A stretch of 64,000 nt of DNA from Eremophila alpestris peregrina. Its lineage: Eukaryota; Chordata; Aves; Passeriformes; Alaudidae. Position numbers and translations under genes: made by a program. Where the stretch lies: NCBI GenBank assembly GCA_009792885.1, contig WMCF01000016.1:11054200-11118199 (forward strand), in the 5' to 3' direction. Below are positions 60,263 to 64,000 of the stretch, one piece after another (the stretch's first letter is position 1; every line of letters begins with the position of its first letter). The notes under the pieces were generated by a model. It was given only the letters and a program-made list of their open reading frames with translations, did not search any database and was not told the DNA's origin.

Positions 60263-61698
60263 GTTATCAGAACGTGAGTGTGTGAGGGAATGGGGTGCCA
60301 GTCAGGCAGTGGTCTGCCTCCAGAGAAGTGCTTTTTCATCAGGAACATCTTTCCTGTGCTGCTGGGAGTAATGCTTGGAAAGAAGAAAATAGTGTGCAGT
60401 ACAGAGGGTCTGTGGGCTCAAAGGTTATGTGAACAATTTTGGTCTGTTCCTTTTTGTTCATCTAGTTCTATCTATGGTTAACTTTCAAAGCGGGGTGGTT
60501 TTACTTCCAAATTTTTCAAGGATCCACAAAAAAGAAACTAAAAATAAAATAAAATAATGGATTGGCTGAATTAAAGCAGGAGATAGTAAAATAATCTGTA
60601 TTTTACAGCAAAATCCAGTAGGGATTGCCTTGAGATCACCCTAGCAGTGTAACCTACCAGCAGAATGCCAATGTGCCACTAAAAAATCACAACCAAATAG
60701 ACAACAAAATGTTCCAGGTAAAGAAATCTGCCATGTGCTCTTTGCCTGACAGAGAGCAGGCAGGAGCTGTATCAAGAGCCAGAGGAAACTAAAAGCCTTG
60801 GGGAAGACTTTGGTGAAGCACTGAAGTGTTTAGAAGAGGCAAGGGTCCATGTTCACACTTTGGCATTGATAGGCCCAACTCCAAATGATTTACACAGGCT
60901 CTTGACCCTCCTGAGCCAGAGTCAACTTTCCCCCAAATAACTCCCTGCATCCCAGAGTGCAGAACCACAGAGAGGCACATGCAGGATACAGGCAAGTGGC
61001 TGTTTTCTGCCTGGTGCTGCTGTACAGGCTGGGTTAACTTTATACTTCCCTGGTTCAGGTTTTTATAGACCAAACAGTAGCAGTTCCCTCCCTCAGTGGT
61101 ATGTCGAAGCCTTTCCCTGAGGGAGGGGTTAGTTCACTATTGTCTTTCTACCTGCTGGCTGTTTTCTCTGCTGTATCTCTCACCCTGCAACTGCATTTTG
61201 TTCATATGAGCTTTCAGTGCTCAGAAATGCAACTCAATTCTTACTGCAAATTCAGGGCAGTTCTGCAGTATCTCCCATAAGTTTCCTCCAGCAGGGATCC
61301 TGGACCTCCCAGCAGCACCATGGTGAGCTCTGGATTTAGGACAAGCTCTGGATCTGACAAGAACACATCAGGCTGAAGCACCAGGGTGGACTGCAGAGCT
61401 GGCACCACGGAGAATTGCACCCAAAGCTGTTAAAGCAAATGGTGTCTCTGAATTGGCACTGCCCTGATGCTGAGGTTTGATCTGTTAGACCCAGAGCAGC
61501 CTCATATCACCATGCTTAAAGAACAGTCACTTAATCTCACTTAGAAATGTTTACTTGCAAGGACCAGATGGCCCAGGGAATTGGGCTAAACAAAACATTT
61601 TACTTCTAGGTCATGCATTCTAATCCAGTCCAGGTTGGTGATAAATGAACACACTCACCTGATAGCCACTTTTGGCTTCATTTTTGGTTGTTTTTCAG

Positions 61699-61832
61699 GC
61701 TAGTTTCCAAGGGGAGATGCCTCACCACAAAATCTCCCTCTGCCACAGTTGGTACTGATTTGACTGTCTCTGTGGAGAAGCCAAGGATCAAATGCTCCAT
61801 GGCGCCAGACTGTTTTCTTTTGCAGCTTGCAG
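61699..61832 (+). other. Candidate 134-base exon
   Basis: It is preceded by a T-rich tract and TTTTTCAG, and followed by CTTGCAG|GTAAGG. One frame is open across it (from LVSKGRCLTTKSPSATVG to FLLQLAG). Joined to the candidate exon at 62769 that frame runs on to a stop at about 62844, so the pair might equally be 5' untranslated or non-coding exons. The product is not recognised. Confidence 0.25.
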
Positions 61833-61989
61833 GTAAGGGGAAGTTGTCCTGTGCCTGGCTGTGTCACGCCTGCTCTGTGGATGGGCAGGAGCTCAGTTTG
61901 TAAATCTGCTGCCCCAACCCCCTCCACCAATGTGAAATTAATTTTTTTTTAAATGGGAAAATGCTTAATTGCAGTTGACATATAGGCAC

Positions 61990-62480
61990 TCTCTGCTATG
62001 AACTTTACATGCAATCACAGATAACAGCATCAAAATTAATGCCTGCTTCCCACTTGTCCTTCTATAAGCAATAAACGTTTGGCAAGTCAGTAAATAACAA
62101 AATTCTCATGTGGCCATCTACAGGTCACCAGGATACTTAAGAAGTTTGCGTTAATTATACCATGTTTGCCATCAAAGAGGGGATATTAACCCTTTCGAGC
62201 TGTGGCAGGAAAGCAGTGGAGTAATTTGAAAGTAAGTAAATAAAATCTTGTCACTAAAAGTGCAACCTTTGCAAAATAATAACAAAAAAAGGGATGTTTG
62301 AAGCAAAAACCTCAGTAGACATCATGGAAAATACAGCACCTTTTCAGCTTCCTTTTTATTTATTTTGTATTTTGACATCAAACACTCCCTGTAACCTAAT
62401 CTTCTTGGCTTTTGATGTGGCCGTGGAGACATGACAATTAAGCACTGCTTAAAACAATAATCCCAACAACAGGAACCAAA
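61990..62480. promoter_or_regulatory. Candidate conserved regulatory block upstream of a putative exon
   Basis: A long unique AT-rich stretch: CAAAATTAATGCCTGC, AAGTTTGCGTTAATTATACC, GGATATTAACCC, GACAATTAAGCACTGC. It also holds the 15-base palindrome at 62438. It ends about 290 bases before the candidate exon at 62769. Confidence 0.4.
62438..62452. repeat. Short palindrome
   Basis: TTAAGCA and TGCTTAA flank a single C, giving a near-perfect 15-base palindrome inside an AT-rich block. It could be a dimeric transcription-factor site or chance. Confidence 0.4.
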
Positions 62481-62768
62481 GGCAAGTAATGTCAGGGTTC
62501 CCCCCTCACAAAAATACTGTCCCCCGGTGTTTGGTGGTAGTGAAAGGAGTATAAATCCCAGTTTGTTGCCTTGATATCTGCTCTGTGCTTACACTTTACG
62601 TTGAACTTTACACACTTGCTCCATTTCCATTCCCTGCTGTTTGTTTTTCTTCTGCTATGCGAAATGTCTGGAGACAAACACAATGCACGCATTGCAGAGA
62701 GATGGTTTGATCTTTCACAGATTAGTGCCACCTGACAAACATGGGATTATTTATTATCTGTGTTGCAG

Positions 62769-62916
62769 GAACTGCTGAAGCCCCCGCTCAGAGGAGCACT
62801 CTCCTCCGGGCGCTGGGGGATGCACCACCCCTCCTGACAGCCTGATGGATTATGGCCCCAGTTCTGTCAGCAGATCCAACCAAGCCAGCAAACTGAGGCA
62901 GAGAGGCAGCCCCCAG
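62769..62916 (+). other. Candidate 148-base exon with possible start codon
   Basis: The acceptor is TATCTGTGTTGCAG and the donor CCCCCAG|GTAAGC. All frames entering from the left hit stops, but an ATG near 62845 opens MDYGPSSVSRSNQASKLRQR and stays open to the donor in phase 0, a polar Ser/Arg/Gln-rich start. This would fit a first coding exon of a plus-strand gene lying to the right of the window. I do not recognise the protein. G at +4 helps the start; C at -3 does not. Confidence 0.3.
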
Positions 62917-63131
62917 GTAAGCCACCATCACAGCCTGAATGGGATGTGTGCTGTGCAGCCAAAGCAAACAGCTTGATCGTTCCATATTTTAAGGACATGT
63001 TGCTAGTTCTGTTCTCAGCTATTCAGAGAAGGAGGGAGAGAGGGTGAGTTTAGTTATAACCCCGTTTTAAACCTGTCTGAAAAAGAACATGTTTCTTTTT
63101 TAATGAAGCTTGCACAGTATGCTATAAACTG

Positions 63132-63163
63132 CCTCTTTTCTTTTCTTTTCTTTTTTTTTTTTA
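63132..63163 (+). repeat. (CTTTT)n and poly-T tract
   Basis: Four TTTTC-type units followed by 13 T. Pure pyrimidine simple sequence. Confidence 0.85.
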
Positions 63164-63370
63164 ATGGGTGTTTGCACTAAGCCTTGCTGAACAAGTTAGA
63201 GAGATGATTAACTTGTCTGAAATGATGCAGGAAGGCCTTGTCCCAGCTGTGTGTTCTTCCTTCAGCTCATGGAGAGCTGCTGTGACTCCGTGGCATTCAC
63301 AGGCAGGGCTTGCAACCAGGGCTGGGCAGGAGGCTGCAGGGGAAAGAGAAGCACTGCTAGAAAGGGCTGG

Positions 63371-63375
<5 letters not shown>

Positions 63376-63402
<27 letters not shown>
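63376..63402 (+). repeat. (CA)n dinucleotide microsatellite
   Basis: About 13 perfect AC units. It produces the Thr-His run in an overlapping 209-codon chance frame. Confidence 0.95.
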
Positions 63403-63406
<4 letters not shown>

Positions 63407-64000
63407 AAGGAACCCAGGTTATTTTTTTTCCTTAATGTATAGAGTTATCCCCAAGCTGGTTTCTACAGGGGCTCAAAGGAGGAACCCAAAATTCATTAGC
63501 AGTTTTCTTGAAAATATTGTTGCAGCAGCAGCAATGCCCAACCCTGTGCATGGCAGGGTGACTCTGCAAGATTTTGCTTCACTTTGTAAGGCCCCAAGGG
63601 GTTCCTTGTGTGGGTCAAACTCGACTGTGATGAAAGCAGCTGCAGACTTTTGGCCATGGAAGATCTGTTTGGTAAGCACTTTTCTCCATCCTCCCTTGCC
63701 AGTCCATGTGCACACCTCCCTGCACCCAGGGCTGCAGCCCTCTTTCCCAGGGCAGCTCCATGCTGGCCATCCCCCCTTGCTCCCTTCATGCCACTGACAA
63801 TGACAAATGGCAAGAAACAGGTTTCCAGGTGGAGAGTGTTCCTTTGGAGAACTTTCCCTGGTCTAATACAGGTCCTGCCTTGAGATCCATTAAGTAGCAG
63901 TCCACTTTTCTACATTTACAGTGCTTTTAAAATGTGTTTTTAATGTAGAAGTATTTCTCCAAACACTTTAATAAAAGAATCAACACAAAAACATTTCAAG

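Larger units (their letters stand above)
62917..64000. other. Right edge, no complete gene recognised
   Basis: Simple repeats at 63132 and 63376. A 209-codon frame (63168-63797) spans the CA repeat, has low-complexity content and no domain, and is judged chance. A donor-like GTTTG|GTAAGC occurs at about 63671 without a convincing acceptor. Confidence 0.45.

Noticed and set aside
63168..63797. 209-codon plus-strand open frame
   Set aside because: It runs through a CA microsatellite (giving a Thr-His run), has no recognisable domain, and lies near the chance maximum length for 64 kb of this composition.
1..64000. CRISPR arrays, operons, tRNA or rRNA genes, complete viruses
   Set aside because: No regularly spaced repeats, no bacterial gene structure, no cloverleaf with A and B boxes and no retroviral enzyme motifs were seen. 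The window is vertebrate nuclear DNA.

Overview
This window looks like bird nuclear DNA, almost entirely non-coding. The main evidence is three CR1 LINE 3' fragments (about 4391-4495 and 11484-11712 on the minus strand, 14735-14950 on the plus strand), which is the dominant avian repeat family. Interspersed repeats are otherwise very sparse, with no Alu/B1/L1-type elements and no intact transposon. Short, faint MIR-like relics are also present. I cannot fix the species or the chromosome from sequence alone.

Only one protein-coding gene is clear: a single-exon, 212-residue class B J-domain co-chaperone of the DNAJB6/DNAJB8 group on the minus strand (10454-11092). Its J domain is intact, including HPD, and the family's C-terminal domain is preserved. 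The G/F linker is degenerate and the long Ser/Thr-rich segment is missing. A good start context and a polyadenylation signal 82 bases past the stop codon suggest a functional retrogene rather than a fresh pseudogene. No other long open frame resembles a known family, and their lengths are what chance would give in 64 kb.

Layout. Positions 1-10.4 kb are AT-rich intergenic or intronic DNA with one CR1 fragment, a strong perfect hairpin at 6362-6413 and a MIR-like relic. The J-protein gene follows, then a CR1 fragment, a homeodomain-site-rich block (13.9-14.3 kb) and another CR1. A CpG-enriched stretch lies at 19.4-20.5 kb. Two possible splice-framed exons follow it at about 20.67-20.72 and 21.99-22.08 kb; joined, they would keep one frame that begins like a signal peptide. 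From 22 to 62 kb there are scattered blocks that look like conserved non-coding regulatory DNA (about 23.3, 26.0, 31.0, 33.7, 34.3, 41.4, 58.1 and 62.0 kb). These are separated by ordinary unique sequence, microsatellites, a 67-base poly-A run (40108-40174) and an interlocking inverted repeat at 57474-57545. Near the right edge two more splice-framed segments (61699-61832 and 62769-62916) could be 5' exons of a transcript running off the window.

Overall this reads as a gene desert or large-intron landscape of the type found around developmental genes, with one embedded retrogene. The regulatory-block calls rest on composition and motif content only. Alignment to other birds would be the deciding test.
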